Shown: positions 36,268 through 45,908, counted from the first letter of the stretch. The stretch: 64,000 nt of DNA from Lachnospiraceae bacterium (GCA_017432565.1 JAFRIW010000032.1:1-64000), one strand, 5' to 3'. A program made the numbers and translations. The notes: generated by a model from the letters alone, not told the origin.

Positions 36268-39200
36268 TTATTCGGTCCGGAAAGCGAATCCCGGCAGCTT
36301 TCTGTCAAAGCCGCACACATCTCTGTACGGACAGTAGGTGCAGGCTGTGCGCCTGCTGTCCAGCACTGCGGGAGAAGCCTCCGTCGAACCGTCTGCGATG
36401 GTCCCGGCAATCCGGCAGATCACTTCCTTCACTTCTTCGGAAAACGCATCGAATTCCTCCGTCGAAAGTGCAAAAGCTGATTTGGCGATGCCTTTGCCCT
36501 GGGAGAGCATTCTGACCGGTATGACATCGGACGTTGTGGTAAGATTCCGGTCCATCAGACGCAGAATCGTCTCATCGCTGTTCACCATCCCGGTCGGCCG
36601 CAGACTCTTCAGCAGTTCCTTTTCCGCGGACAGTGCGGGTCCGTCCGATGCTTCTTCCAGCATTTCGGCCGCTTTATCGGGATCAGCCGCAATCACAGGG
36701 TCGCGGAACCGGTAATACAGAAGTGCCGCCGGTTCGATCTTTCTTCCGGGATATCTCTTCTCCATCATCTTCAGTGCCGCATCCATGTAGATGATCAGCT
36801 GAAGCTGAAGCCCCCGCAGCACCAGGTCCGGCTTTAAGTCTCTGTAGCCGGACTTGTAATCCAGGATCTTCACCAGAACCTGCTCATCCCGGACACACAG
36901 ATCCATCCGGTCAATCCGGCCCACAAGTCTGAGCTCCTGCCCTGTTTCGAGCCGGAACCGGATCTGCGGATCTTCTCCGAAGGGCAGCTCATATCCGCAG
37001 GGTTCAAATGCGCCCTGCAGAAGCTGATAGCGCAGGGTGTCCACCGTGCGCCTGAGTACCCGCTTCATGCGCTGCAGATTGTAAGTGCTCCGCTCACTGT
37101 CATACATCAGCAGTCCGTGATAGCTTGCGGAAGCCTGCTCCAGACTGAGCTCAACCAGTTCCTCTTCCTGCTCCGGCGTCAGATCCTGCCAGGAAATTCC
37201 TCTGTCCAGCAGCGTCCTGGAGAACCGCTCGATCGAGTCGTGCAGGACCGTTCCGGAATCCATCGGCGTAATAATGAATTCATCTCTGGGCATCAGATGC
37301 AGGCCATATTGCAGGAAATGGCGCATCATACACTGTGCACCGGTCTCCAGACGGCTGACTGAGCTGATCATATTCTGCCCGTACAGGCCGAGAGAGATCT
37401 GATGAGAGAGCCTCTCCGGCCTGTAGCGGAGGAAGGCTGTCTCCTTCAGAAACCGGATTGACTCCGGATAGGCTGCCTCGTCCGGATGTGCCGCTTCCCG
37501 CTGAGCGGTATAGCCGTAAATCGTCAGAAAAGTCTCCGGGTCCCGGATTGTTCCGTCGGCATATTCACGCAGCGAATCGGCCAGATACAGACAGGCGTCC
37601 TGCGGTGTGCTGATTCTCTCCTGCGCCGCATCCAGCTCCGGATGCAGAAGCTGAGCGTCCGGATACAGGCGCTGCAGCAGCGGAATCAGATAGGACGGCC
37701 GCAGTGCCGACCCGTCCTCCGCCATTCTCGCATAGGACACCACCAGGCGGTCCCGCGCCTTGGTCATATTCAGATACAGATAAAAGCGCTGGATGAACAT
37801 CTGCTCACGGGGCGTCCCGGACAGTTCCACGCCGCTCTGCCGGAGCAGTTCGCGGTCCGGATCCGACAGAAGGCCGCCCCGCGAAGTCCCGCGCGGAATA
37901 GCTCCGTCATTGACACCCACCATAAAGAGTACGCTGACACCGGAGAGTCTTGTCCGCTCAATGTCGCCGGCAATCACGCGGTCCACCTGCTGGGGAAGCG
38001 TGCCCAGCCGGATCTCCTGAAAGCCGGTATCCAGCAGCCTGACAAAATCTTCCGCGGAGATCTTCTCATCTCCGATCAGATCATGAATCTGATCCAGCAG
38101 CGAAAGAATCTCCCGATAGATCTGACTATATTCCATCTCCCGGACAGGATCTCCTTCTTCGGCAAATCCGCGCGCATAGTTCTCCAGCTTTTCCTGTGCG
38201 TCAATGCCGGTCAGAAACGCGTACAGGCGCTCCGTCCGCACCGCTGCCGTTCCCGGCCGCTCGTCCTTTTCCAGCGGGGCAATCTCCTCAAGAAACCGCT
38301 TTCTGGCTGCCTCCAGCTCATCTGATTCACCGATCGGAAGTCCCCATTTTCTGCGGCCGCGGATTCCGTTCGCAAGAACGTAGTTCTCAAGGCGGTCGAC
38401 CGTCTCCTGCTTCAGGTCTGACATCCCGCTGCGCAGATAGTGAAAGATGCTCTCATAGCTGTAGGCTTCGTTTATTATTGTCAGCGCACTGCGGATGGAT
38501 TCCGTCAGGGGATTCTGGAGAATTCCCCTCGTTCTGTCCACATAGACCGGAATATGAAAGCGCATGGCCTGTTTTTCAATTTCATCGTTATAGGATTCCG
38601 GATCGCCGGTCACCACGGCAAAATCCCGGTACGCGTATCCCTCCTTAAGCGACAGCAGCCGGATCGTGCGGAATACCTGCCGCACCTCTTCTTCTATTGT
38701 GGAAGCTTCGATTAATTCAATGGCCGGCTTCTCCTCTTTCTTTCCGTGATAAGGGTGCGCCGGATGACGGAACAGCTGCCTCTCAAGATGTTCAAGTGCC
38801 GGGGACCTGTGTACCTCTTCAGGCATCACAGCATAAACATCTCTCCGGCGCGGCGCACCGGCTTTGGCCGCGAGCTCCGTCAGATCCTTCACGGTTTTGC
38901 GCGTGAGGTAAAACAGCGCCTCTTCCGGGCCGGCGGTTTTCATCTTTTCCGTTTCCTGCGGCGTAAGACCGCCGTCTTCCGAGATAGTCAGACTCACGAT
39001 GACTTCCCTTGCGCATCGCACCAGCTCGGAGAGAACCCGGTTCTGAACGGGCGTAAAGCCCGTAAAGCCGTCAAAAATAATCGTGCTCTTCGCAATCAGT
39101 GCAGAGGACGGAATCGCCTCGGCGAGCAGATCCATCGTCTCTTCAGACGTAATAAACCGGGCTTTCTTCTCCTCCAGAAAGCTCTCGTACAGAAGCCGCA

Positions 39201-39678
39201 GATCCGCAAGCCGCGCCGTCAGTGCGCCCTGCCCGCGCTCTCCCGCAAATTTCTCCAGAACAGCGACCTTTTCCGGTGCGACGTCGTACTGCATAAACTC
39301 GGAGATTACGGATTTGATCTCCGCAATCATCCCCAGACGCCCGATACTGCCGGAAAGCACTCGCAGTTCATCCTTTTTCTTTTCGGCGATCCGCCGCAGA
39401 AGAAGGCTCTTTCCGATATCATCCAGCACCGCCCGCGGATCCGCTCCCGTCTCCTCGAAAACCCGGTGCGCAAGCCGCCCGAAAGACAGAACGTCGATGT
39501 TCATGATCCCGTGGCTCGGGCTGGCTTCCACCAGTTCCTTCTGCGTCTGCATGGTATACTGGTCCGGCACCACGAAGAGGATGTTTTCCTCGTCCCGCGA
39601 CACCGCAAGCTTCTGAAGATATGTACTTTTCCCGGCGCCGGAGGCGCCGAAGCAGAAAGAAAGTCCCATTCCGTCCAT
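36268..39678 (-). CDS. addB: Helicase-nuclease subunit AddB
   Basis: Partner of AddA: an inactivated helicase that scans for Chi, plus a second nuclease domain. The product is about 1136 residues, with Walker A GASGAGKST near residue 18, a C-terminal nuclease with KILDYKSGYRD, and the 4Fe-4S cluster cysteines: one in GAQCMMRHF and three in ACTYCPYRDVCGF. The start is uncertain: a GTG at 39681, ATG at 39678 and ATG at 39669 are all in frame and none has a good ribosome site; ATG 39678 is chosen. Confidence 0.93.
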   Translation of the reverse strand: MDGMGLSFCFGASGAGKSTYLQKLAVSRDEENILFVVPDQYTMQTQKELVEASPSHGIMNIDVLSFGRLAHRVFEETGADPRAVLDDIGKSLLLRRIAEKKKDELRVLSGSIGRLGMIAEIKSVISEFMQYDVAPEKVAVLEKFAGERGQGALTARLADLRLLYESFLEEKKARFITSEETMDLLAEAIPSSALIAKSTIIFDGFTGFTPVQNRVLSELVRCAREVIVSLTISEDGGLTPQETEKMKTAGPEEALFYLTRKTVKDLTELAAKAGAPRRRDVYAVMPEEVHRSPALEHLERQLFRHPAHPYHGKKEEKPAIELIEASTIEEEVRQVFRTIRLLSLKEGYAYRDFAVVTGDPESYNDEIEKQAMRFHIPVYVDRTRGILQNPLTESIRSALTIINEAYSYESIFHYLRSGMSDLKQETVDRLENYVLANGIRGRRKWGLPIGESDELEAARKRFLEEIAPLEKDERPGTAAVRTERLYAFLTGIDAQEKLENYARGFAEEGDPVREMEYSQIYREILSLLDQIHDLIGDEKISAEDFVRLLDTGFQEIRLGTLPQQVDRVIAGDIERTRLSGVSVLFMVGVNDGAIPRGTSRGGLLSDPDRELLRQSGVELSGTPREQMFIQRFYLYLNMTKARDRLVVSYARMAEDGSALRPSYLIPLLQRLYPDAQLLHPELDAAQERISTPQDACLYLADSLREYADGTIRDPETFLTIYGYTAQREAAHPDEAAYPESIRFLKETAFLRYRPERLSHQISLGLYGQNMISSVSRLETGAQCMMRHFLQYGLHLMPRDEFIITPMDSGTVLHDSIERFSRTLLDRGISWQDLTPEQEEELVELSLEQASASYHGLLMYDSERSTYNLQRMKRVLRRTVDTLRYQLLQGAFEPCGYELPFGEDPQIRFRLETGQELRLVGRIDRMDLCVRDEQVLVKILDYKSGYRDLKPDLVLRGLQLQLIIYMDAALKMMEKRYPGRKIEPAALLYYRFRDPVIAADPDKAAEMLEEASDGPALSAEKELLKSLRPTGMVNSDETILRLMDRNLTTTSDVIPVRMLSQGKGIAKSAFALSTEEFDAFSEEVKEVICRIAGTIADGSTEASPAVLDSRRTACTYCPYRDVCGFDRKLPGFAFRTE

Positions 39679-39720
39679 CACAGTCCGGCTGTTCTGCCGT
39701 CCTGTGCCTCCTCCTGTCCT

Positions 39721-39749
39721 ATTTTACCCCAGGTGCATGTACATTTGAA
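39721..39749 (-). promoter_or_regulatory. Possible addB promoter
   Basis: Minus-strand TTCAAA (39744-39749), 17-bp spacer, TAAAAT (39721-39726), about 40 nt upstream of addB. Moderate consensus match. Confidence 0.4.
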
Positions 39750-39789
39750 TGTAAATTCGGCTTTCATCCGGCAAAAAATCCGCACTCTA

Positions 39790-39818
39790 TTGCATTCTGT
39801 CCCGGGATTTTTTAAGAT
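39790..39818 (+). promoter_or_regulatory. Possible promoter of the alpha-hydroxy-acid oxidase gene
   Basis: TTGCAT (39790-39795), 17-bp spacer, TAAGAT (39813-39818), about 50 nt before the TTG start codon. Confidence 0.5.
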
Positions 39819-39870
39819 TATCTCTGAACCGATTGTGTTCCATCTTTTATGACCTGAAGGAGGTAGAGAT

Positions 39871-40911
39871 TTGAATTATCAGGAAGTTCTTGAAGCCGCC
39901 CGCAGCTGCAGCGGCCCGTTCTGTAAAGCCTGCCCCGTGTGCAACGGAAGAGCATGCGGAAACAATGTCCCCGGGCCCGGTTCGAAGGGCGTCGGCGACA
40001 CCGCCATCCGCAACTATGATGCCTGGAAGAAAATCCGCATCAACATGAATACCATCGCCGAGAATCAGAAGCCCGACACCAGCTTCGATTTCTTCGGACA
40101 CACACTCCGGATTCCGGTTATGGCCGGCCCGGTGGGTGCAATGACCCTTCATTACGGCGACAAGTACAACGATCTGGAGTATAACAACATTCTTGTGGAA
40201 GCCTGTGCAAAAGCCGGCATCGCCGCCTTTACCGGCGACGGGACGAATCCCGAAGTCATGCGGGCAGCCTGTGCCGCCATCGCGAAAAATGACGGCTACG
40301 GCGTTCCCACCGTCAAGCCCTGGGATGTGAATACGCTGCAGGAGAAGTTCGCACTGGTCAAGGACTCCGGCAGCTTCGCAATCGCAATGGATATCGATGC
40401 GGCCGGACTTCCGTTCCTGCAGAATCTGCAGCCGCCGGCAGGCTCCAAGACAGTAGAGGAACTCTCCGGCATCATTAAAGAAGCCGGCAAGCCCTTTATT
40501 GTCAAGGGCATCATGACGGTAGAAGGGGCGCTCGCGGCGAAGCAGGCTGGTGCATCCGCCATTGTCATCAGTAACCACGGCGGACGCGTGCTGGATCAGT
40601 GCCCCGCTACGGCGGAAGTACTGGAGGAAATTGCGGACGCAGTCGGCGATTCCATGATGATCCTCGTGGACGGCGGAATCCGCACCGGCGTCGATGTCTT
40701 TAAGGCACTGGCTCTGGGCGCAGATGCTGTCCTGGTTGCCCGTCCTTACGTCACCGCCGTTTACGGCGCTGCTGAGGAAGGCGTTCAGGTTCTGACCGAC
40801 AAGCTCGCTGCAGAGCTCGCCGACGCGATGAAGATGTGCGGCGTCTCGAAGCTTTCCGATATCTCGAAGAAGCATCTGTTTGCGCCGAAGAGCAGTTTCT
40901 TCAGGATGTAA
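39871..40911 (+). CDS. FMN-dependent alpha-hydroxy-acid oxidising protein
   Basis: Member of the lactate/glycolate oxidase superfamily, 346 residues. The TIM-barrel has the VMAGPVGAM flavin loop, FIVKGIMT (catalytic Lys), ISNHGGRVLDQCPAT (active-site His and Arg) and LVDGGIRTGVDVFKAL with phosphate-binding residues. The N-terminus has five cysteines (residues 13, 18, 21, 24, 29) in a CxxxxCxxCxxC pattern not found in classical lactate oxidase, suggesting a metal or Fe-S site. The start is TTG at 39871, with AAGGAGGTAGAGAT upstream. Electron acceptor and substrate are unknown. Confidence 0.87.
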   Translation: MNYQEVLEAARSCSGPFCKACPVCNGRACGNNVPGPGSKGVGDTAIRNYDAWKKIRINMNTIAENQKPDTSFDFFGHTLRIPVMAGPVGAMTLHYGDKYNDLEYNNILVEACAKAGIAAFTGDGTNPEVMRAACAAIAKNDGYGVPTVKPWDVNTLQEKFALVKDSGSFAIAMDIDAAGLPFLQNLQPPAGSKTVEELSGIIKEAGKPFIVKGIMTVEGALAAKQAGASAIVISNHGGRVLDQCPATAEVLEEIADAVGDSMMILVDGGIRTGVDVFKALALGADAVLVARPYVTAVYGAAEEGVQVLTDKLAAELADAMKMCGVSKLSDISKKHLFAPKSSFFRM

Positions 40912-40934
40912 ACGGTCCACTTCACCAAAGCATC

Positions 40935-40964
40935 AGGCCCCGGAATTCCGGGGCCTGTTTTTTT
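40935..40964 (+). terminator. Intrinsic terminator after the oxidase gene
   Basis: Perfect palindromic stem AGGCCCCGGAA/TTCCGGGGCCT followed by G and seven T residues on the plus strand. It lies between the oxidase and the convergent dehydrogenase gene. Confidence 0.92.
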
Positions 40965-40985
40965 CAGCTCTTTGGTTTTTCAAGA

Positions 40986-42041
40986 TTAATCCGGGAATAC
41001 AATGGCAACCTTTCCGCAGTTTCCGCTGGCCATGAGGGCATATGCCTCGCCGGCCTTCTCAAGCGGGAATTCATCGGTGATCAGCTCATCGGGGTGAATG
41101 CCCCATCTCACGAGATGCTCGACCAGATCTTCCATCTTCCACAGCGAGGTGACCCAGCTGCCGTAGATGGTCTTGGTGGTGTGCATGATATCCGGGCTCG
41201 GATTCAGTGTGACGCTGTGGCCCTCTCCGACGAAGGCGATCTTGCCGTAGTCTCTTGTGCCGCGCACTGCGGTCTGACGTCCCTGATCCGCCGCGGAGCA
41301 GTCAATGGCCTTCTCGCAGCCGTGTCCGCCGGTGACGGCGAAGATGTCCTCCACCACATGATCGCTCGGCTTGAAGACGTAGTCCACCAGGCCGTGATCC
41401 TTGGCAAACTGGATCCGGTAGTCATTCATCTCAACACCGATCAGCTTTTCTGCGCCCATCGCTTTGGCCAGCATGAGGGTGGCAAGGCCGACCGGTCCCA
41501 GGCCGACAACCAGCACGGCGTCATCGCCGCTGATTCCAATCTTTTCCAGTGCTTCATAAGCCGTACCGAAGCCACAGGCCACCTGGGCTCCGTCCTTGTA
41601 GGAGAGCTCATCCGGCAGCGGAACCAGGTCCTTCTCATCGCAGAGAATGTACGGTGCCATTCCGCCGCTGCGCTGCCAGCCATAGGCCGCGCGGTGCGGG
41701 CTCTTACAGGAAATGTAGTTGCCCTTCCGGCAGTCATAGCATACGCCGCAGCCGGAAATGTGATAGACAATGACCCGGTCACCCTTCTTGAAGCGCTTCA
41801 GGCCCTCTCCCACCTCAACAATCTGACCGCAGGGTTCGTGGCCTGCAATCATCCCGGGGATGTAGCCCTCCGGGCCTTTTCCGAGGTGCTCCCGGTAGAT
41901 GCAGCGGATATCGGATCCGCAGATCGTCGCCGCCTTGGTCTTGATCAGCACCTGCCCGTAGCCGGGTGTCGGAACGTCAAACTCTTTCAGCTCTACTGTG
42001 CTGTTTCCGGGCAGAATCGCCCCCATCATCTTTACTGCCAT
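40986..42041 (-). CDS. Zinc-dependent medium-chain dehydrogenase
   Basis: NAD(P)-dependent alcohol/polyol dehydrogenase, 351 residues. Catalytic zinc ligands Cys41 (ICGSD) and His68-Glu69 (AGHEP), structural zinc cysteines at 98, 101, 104 and 112, and the Rossmann VVGLGPVGLATL motif are all present. The family includes sorbitol, threonine and sugar-acid dehydrogenases; the substrate cannot be told. It lies 12 nt after the DUF2264 gene as the last gene of the transport/hydrolase unit, so a uronate- or sugar-related substrate is likely. AAGGAGGAGTT precedes the ATG. Confidence 0.88.
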   Translation of the reverse strand: MAVKMMGAILPGNSTVELKEFDVPTPGYGQVLIKTKAATICGSDIRCIYREHLGKGPEGYIPGMIAGHEPCGQIVEVGEGLKRFKKGDRVIVYHISGCGVCYDCRKGNYISCKSPHRAAYGWQRSGGMAPYILCDEKDLVPLPDELSYKDGAQVACGFGTAYEALEKIGISGDDAVLVVGLGPVGLATLMLAKAMGAEKLIGVEMNDYRIQFAKDHGLVDYVFKPSDHVVEDIFAVTGGHGCEKAIDCSAADQGRQTAVRGTRDYGKIAFVGEGHSVTLNPSPDIMHTTKTIYGSWVTSLWKMEDLVEHLVRWGIHPDELITDEFPLEKAGEAYALMASGNCGKVAIVFPD

Positions 42042-42053
42042 AACTCCTCCTTT

Positions 42054-44096
42054 TTACATAACCAGCTTTCCTTCAATTCCGTCAAAGTCCACGGTCTTCA
42101 CCGTTCCGTCGCGGAAAACCAGCTTCACCGGCCCGTAGCCGCCGCAGGCTTCCGGATCTGTGTACTCAATGCCCGTAAGAGGGAACAGCTCCTCTTCCGT
42201 GAAGTCCTCGAGACTGTTCTTCGTCAGAACCTGGGAGATCAGGAAGTATTTCTCATAGGCATAGACCCTGCTGCGGCTGGTTTCCGCATAGACCAGAATC
42301 GAGTTCTCCGAGTCCGGATTGACGTCTTTCTGGTGCAGATTCTTCAGCTCCTTCCAGCCGTCGAAGATCGTCATGGCCAGCTGAATCGGTCTGCCGGTGT
42401 GATCACTGCCCTTCAGGATGACTGCGCGGAAATCTCCGCACTGCTTTTCTTCCATTTCTGTGCCGTTGTCCGGGAAGCCATAGGCGCCCAGCGTCAGCCG
42501 CAGCGGTCCTCTGCAGGTGCGCAGCTTGTCCGCCCGGATCAGACCATAAGGCACTGCGATATCCGCCAGATTCATGGCGGTCAGCCAGCAGGCTTCCGTC
42601 TCCGCGTCATAGGAGAAGAACTGGCGCCGGTACAGCACCTCGTCCCGCATGCCGCTCCAGAACGTGGCATTGCAGCGGTGCGTCGTGCCGGTGGGCGTAT
42701 CGATCATCACGTACTGCTGGGACTCCACCTCCTCAGACGAAGCGGATTCCCAGGGGAATTTCGTATTGAAAGCGAGCTTGGAATAATTCCACATGGTGTG
42801 CCGGTCGTTCTTCGGCGCCAGAACCTTGCCGGTCCGCAGCTCCGTGATGCCATTGGCACCGTGGTTGGTCATGCACAGACCCGGGCCGTCCAGTGTTGTG
42901 ATCACGGACTCCTTTTCCCCGATTTCTTCCCAGATTCCGTTCTGCTCCTTCGCTGTCCAGAAGGGATGATTCTCCGGCAGTGTCAGGCAGGAAAAGGCCT
43001 TGCCCATCCAGTACGGAGATTCCGCGCAGGAATAGCCCTGCACCAGCGGCAGGAAGGGCCTGTAGAAGCCCAGTGTCGGCACGCCTTCGTACAGGAAATC
43101 ATCGCGGGTCAGGAACTGCAGCAGCGAACCGGAGGCGATGCGCCTTGCCAGTCCCGGATCCGCCGTCGGGTTCTTCAGCATGAAGTTGCCGGCAATCGGG
43201 CTGGTCGCCGCAAACCGGTAGATTCCGCTGCGTCCCCACATGTTGGTAAAGCCGTCGCGGTCAAACCACTTCGTATAGGTCTTCATCAGCTCATTCGAGT
43301 TCTCCTCGAAGCGCTGTGCCAGGTAAGGCTCGTTCTCATAGCCGTACCAGTTGTTCCAGATCGGCGTGTAGAGGTTGAAGGCCCAGCAGGAATAATAGTC
43401 AAAGCCCCTGCCGTCCCGGTACCAGCCGTCGCCCGAATAATACCCCAGAATCGCCTGGGCGTGATCGCGCATGATATCGCGGTCAATCTCATATCCGTTC
43501 TTCCACAGGAAGGCATAGTCCAGCATATTGAACAGGCGCCAGTTCTGCGGAACCGTCGGGTTCCCGGCGTAGTCTGAAAGGAACGCGGCGATCCGGTCCT
43601 TCTCCTCTTTCGTATAGGTATCCCAGATCTGCTCATGGCACATTTCCAGGCAGATCACCAGCGCACAGGTCTCCACCGTCTGCTGATAGGTTGCGAAAGG
43701 ATCCCCCGCCCCGAACTGGGCCTGCATTTCTGTGTAGGTCCGCACATAGTTCGGGTCCCCCGGCGTCACCGCCCGCAGAATCTGTGCCTTGTAATAGTCC
43801 CGTAGCAGATAGCCGCAGATCGTCAGATCCGGCTCAATGGCCATCAGCGGTCCCGCGATGAACAGCGTTCTTGTCAGGCCCTCAAAATACTCCGCCTGCA
43901 CCTTCCAGGCGGGCGTATTCTTGTTGGGATAAGTGATCTCGTCCTCATAGCGCGGCAGCACGACCGGATCATCAAAATGCCGGATGCTCCTGAAGGCATT
44001 CTCCAGCAGATACTTGCCGGCCTCAATCCAGGTCTGCCGGGTCGCACCGGTGTAGGGACTTAATGTAAAGTCCAGTGTTTTCGGTTCAAATTTCAT
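42054..44096 (-). CDS. DUF2264-family protein, probable glycan-active enzyme
   Basis: The 680-residue protein matches DUF2264 in its N-terminal half: an (alpha/alpha) barrel-like region with many Trp/Tyr/Asp-containing loops (WRLFNMLDYAFLWKNGYEID, GDGWYRDGRGFDYYSCWAF), then a beta-rich C-terminal half. No signal peptide is present, so it is cytoplasmic. From memory, DUF2264 relatives have been linked to glucuronidase-type glycoside hydrolase activity (GH154); I am not certain of that link. Position between a beta-glucuronidase and a dehydrogenase supports action on uronic-acid oligosaccharides. Confidence 0.75.
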   Translation of the reverse strand: MKFEPKTLDFTLSPYTGATRQTWIEAGKYLLENAFRSIRHFDDPVVLPRYEDEITYPNKNTPAWKVQAEYFEGLTRTLFIAGPLMAIEPDLTICGYLLRDYYKAQILRAVTPGDPNYVRTYTEMQAQFGAGDPFATYQQTVETCALVICLEMCHEQIWDTYTKEEKDRIAAFLSDYAGNPTVPQNWRLFNMLDYAFLWKNGYEIDRDIMRDHAQAILGYYSGDGWYRDGRGFDYYSCWAFNLYTPIWNNWYGYENEPYLAQRFEENSNELMKTYTKWFDRDGFTNMWGRSGIYRFAATSPIAGNFMLKNPTADPGLARRIASGSLLQFLTRDDFLYEGVPTLGFYRPFLPLVQGYSCAESPYWMGKAFSCLTLPENHPFWTAKEQNGIWEEIGEKESVITTLDGPGLCMTNHGANGITELRTGKVLAPKNDRHTMWNYSKLAFNTKFPWESASSEEVESQQYVMIDTPTGTTHRCNATFWSGMRDEVLYRRQFFSYDAETEACWLTAMNLADIAVPYGLIRADKLRTCRGPLRLTLGAYGFPDNGTEMEEKQCGDFRAVILKGSDHTGRPIQLAMTIFDGWKELKNLHQKDVNPDSENSILVYAETSRSRVYAYEKYFLISQVLTKNSLEDFTEEELFPLTGIEYTDPEACGGYGPVKLVFRDGTVKTVDFDGIEGKLVM

Positions 44097-44128
44097 GCAG
44101 TTTCTCCTTCTGATGTCCTGGAAATCTC

Positions 44129-45817
44129 TCAGTCCTCAAAATAGTTGCCGTAGGAATGATACAGCTCCTTTACCACCTCATAGGACAGCTTCGGCCGCCG
44201 GTATTCGTCCACCACGCCCTTGTTGTTCATGGTGCGCGGTCTGGAGGCAAACCACTCGAAGCTGATGCGGCAGTCGCAGAACTGCCAGATAAAAATACCG
44301 CTGCAGCCCTCTTTGCCCAGAACTGCCTTGATCTGGTGCGAGAGCGCCTCTGCCTGATATTCCTCGGACCACTTGCAGTGAGTAGGCGTGTGATAGCCGT
44401 AGATCGCGCCCGCGCCGATTTCCGTGATCAGGAACGGCTTGCCGGCTCCCTCACTCTCTTCCTGCACCCAGTTATAGTTCTCATCGAGCCACTCCTGCGT
44501 CGTCTTGTCCACATACCACTCAGGATAGAGATTGTAGGAAACAATGTCCGGAAGCCCGAGGCAGATGTCTGTCATGAACTTGCAGCTGGCCGAGGACCGC
44601 GGTCTGGACGGATCCAGCTTCCGGATCAGCTCATACTGCTTTTTATAGCACTCGTATCCATACTCGGTCTCGCTGGCGCACTCGTTCAGAATACCCCAGA
44701 TCATAATGCACGGGTGGTTGATATGCGCCCGGATCATCTCCTCGATGCACCGCTCAGCCTGCGGTTCAAAATTCGGATTGCGCATATGTTCTTCGGTCAG
44801 GCCGCGTGCATGATTCTCCTCCCAGACCAGCACGCCCTGCTCATCGCACAGATCCAGGAAAAGCTGATCGTTGGGATAGTGTGTGCAGCGCACGGCGTTG
44901 CCGCCCAGATCCCGGATGATCTCCAGATCCTGCTGGATCGCCTGAATCGGCAGTGCACAGCAGTACATCGGGTGATCCTCATGACGGCAGAAGCCCTTGA
45001 TGCGCAGCTTCTTCCCGTTTAGGAGCAGATCTCTGCCCTTTACTTCAAAAGTCCGGAAGCCAATCCTCTCAATCAGATCATCCACCGCTGTATCTTCCTG
45101 CCAGAGCGTTGCAGCGATCTCATACAGCGCAGGATTCTCAGGGCTCCAGATATCCGGCGTAAGGCCATCGATTCTTGCCTGTGCTTCTGTGCTCTCTCCT
45201 GCCGGTATATTGACCATCAGACAGCAGGACGCGGCGAGATTCCGGGCTTCGATGCGGATCTGGCCTTTAAAAGGCTGGTCTGAAAGATTGACAACCTTCG
45301 TTGACAGCTTGATGGCCCAGCTGCCGTCCTGTGCCTTTTCCGGTACGCAGTGGAGCCAGGAAATAAAGGCATCCTCAAGATATTCGAGCTGGACGCCGCG
45401 GGAGATGCCGCCGTAGGACATATAATCATTCGGGATGTGCAGCGCACTCTTCTCGCTGAACTGGTTGTCTGCGTCCACCTCCAGCAGGTGCTCTCCTGCC
45501 GGCAGATCCTTCAGCACAATCTCAAAAGGTGTAAACGCATTGTAATGTGTTCCGACCTCTTTTCCGTCCACATAGACTGTGGCGGTGTGGCTGACGCCCT
45601 GGAAGATGAGCCGGACATTTCCTTCGCCGCTGAAGTGCCTGGTGAATCTTCCGACACCCCGATAGGCGGAAAACTGCGGAAGACTCTCCCAGCAGCACGG
45701 GACCACTACAGGATAAATCTCTCCCGCGTGTTCGCCGCTGCAGGGTGAGAAAGTCCACCCGCTGCCGGACAGATTCCGCACTTCTCTAACTTCGTTCTGG
45801 CAGAAAGTTCTGATCAT
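44129..45817 (-). CDS. Glycoside hydrolase family 2, beta-glucuronidase
   Basis: Cytoplasmic retaining glycosidase, 562 residues, with the GH2 jelly-roll (about 15-155), immunoglobulin-like (about 165-262) and TIM-barrel domains. The acid/base is Glu379 in WGILNE and the nucleophile Glu466 in FLITEIG. Near the C-terminus MNNKG (Asn531, Lys533) matches the Asn-x-Lys motif that binds the glucuronate carboxylate in known beta-glucuronidases, which argues against plain beta-galactosidase. AGAGGAGAGAAAAT precedes the ATG. It follows the permease genes after a hairpin. Confidence 0.87.
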   Translation of the reverse strand: MIRTFCQNEVREVRNLSGSGWTFSPCSGEHAGEIYPVVVPCCWESLPQFSAYRGVGRFTRHFSGEGNVRLIFQGVSHTATVYVDGKEVGTHYNAFTPFEIVLKDLPAGEHLLEVDADNQFSEKSALHIPNDYMSYGGISRGVQLEYLEDAFISWLHCVPEKAQDGSWAIKLSTKVVNLSDQPFKGQIRIEARNLAASCCLMVNIPAGESTEAQARIDGLTPDIWSPENPALYEIAATLWQEDTAVDDLIERIGFRTFEVKGRDLLLNGKKLRIKGFCRHEDHPMYCCALPIQAIQQDLEIIRDLGGNAVRCTHYPNDQLFLDLCDEQGVLVWEENHARGLTEEHMRNPNFEPQAERCIEEMIRAHINHPCIMIWGILNECASETEYGYECYKKQYELIRKLDPSRPRSSASCKFMTDICLGLPDIVSYNLYPEWYVDKTTQEWLDENYNWVQEESEGAGKPFLITEIGAGAIYGYHTPTHCKWSEEYQAEALSHQIKAVLGKEGCSGIFIWQFCDCRISFEWFASRPRTMNNKGVVDEYRRPKLSYEVVKELYHSYGNYFED

Positions 45818-45838
45818 ATTTTCTCTCCTCTATTCAGA

Positions 45839-45885
45839 AATACAGGCCGGCTCCAAACTCTCATCGGGTTCAGCCGGCCTGTATT
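45839..45885 (-). terminator. Long hairpin between permease and beta-glucuronidase genes
   Basis: Perfect 14-bp arms AATACAGGCCGGCT (45839-45852) and AGCCGGCCTGTATT (45872-45885) with a 19-nt loop. Only a short ATTTC follows on the minus strand, so it may be a weak terminator or an mRNA-stability hairpin separating transport genes from enzyme genes. Confidence 0.5.
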
Positions 45886-45908
45886 GATTATACTTTGCCA
45901 AATGTATA

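Noticed and set aside
32349..36410. Longer AddA start at 36410
   Set aside because: The extra 72 codons overlap addB, lack a ribosome site and do not look like AddA.
40836..43577. 913-codon plus-strand open frame
   Set aside because: Runs antisense to the dehydrogenase and DUF2264 genes and across a strong terminator; no domain recognised.
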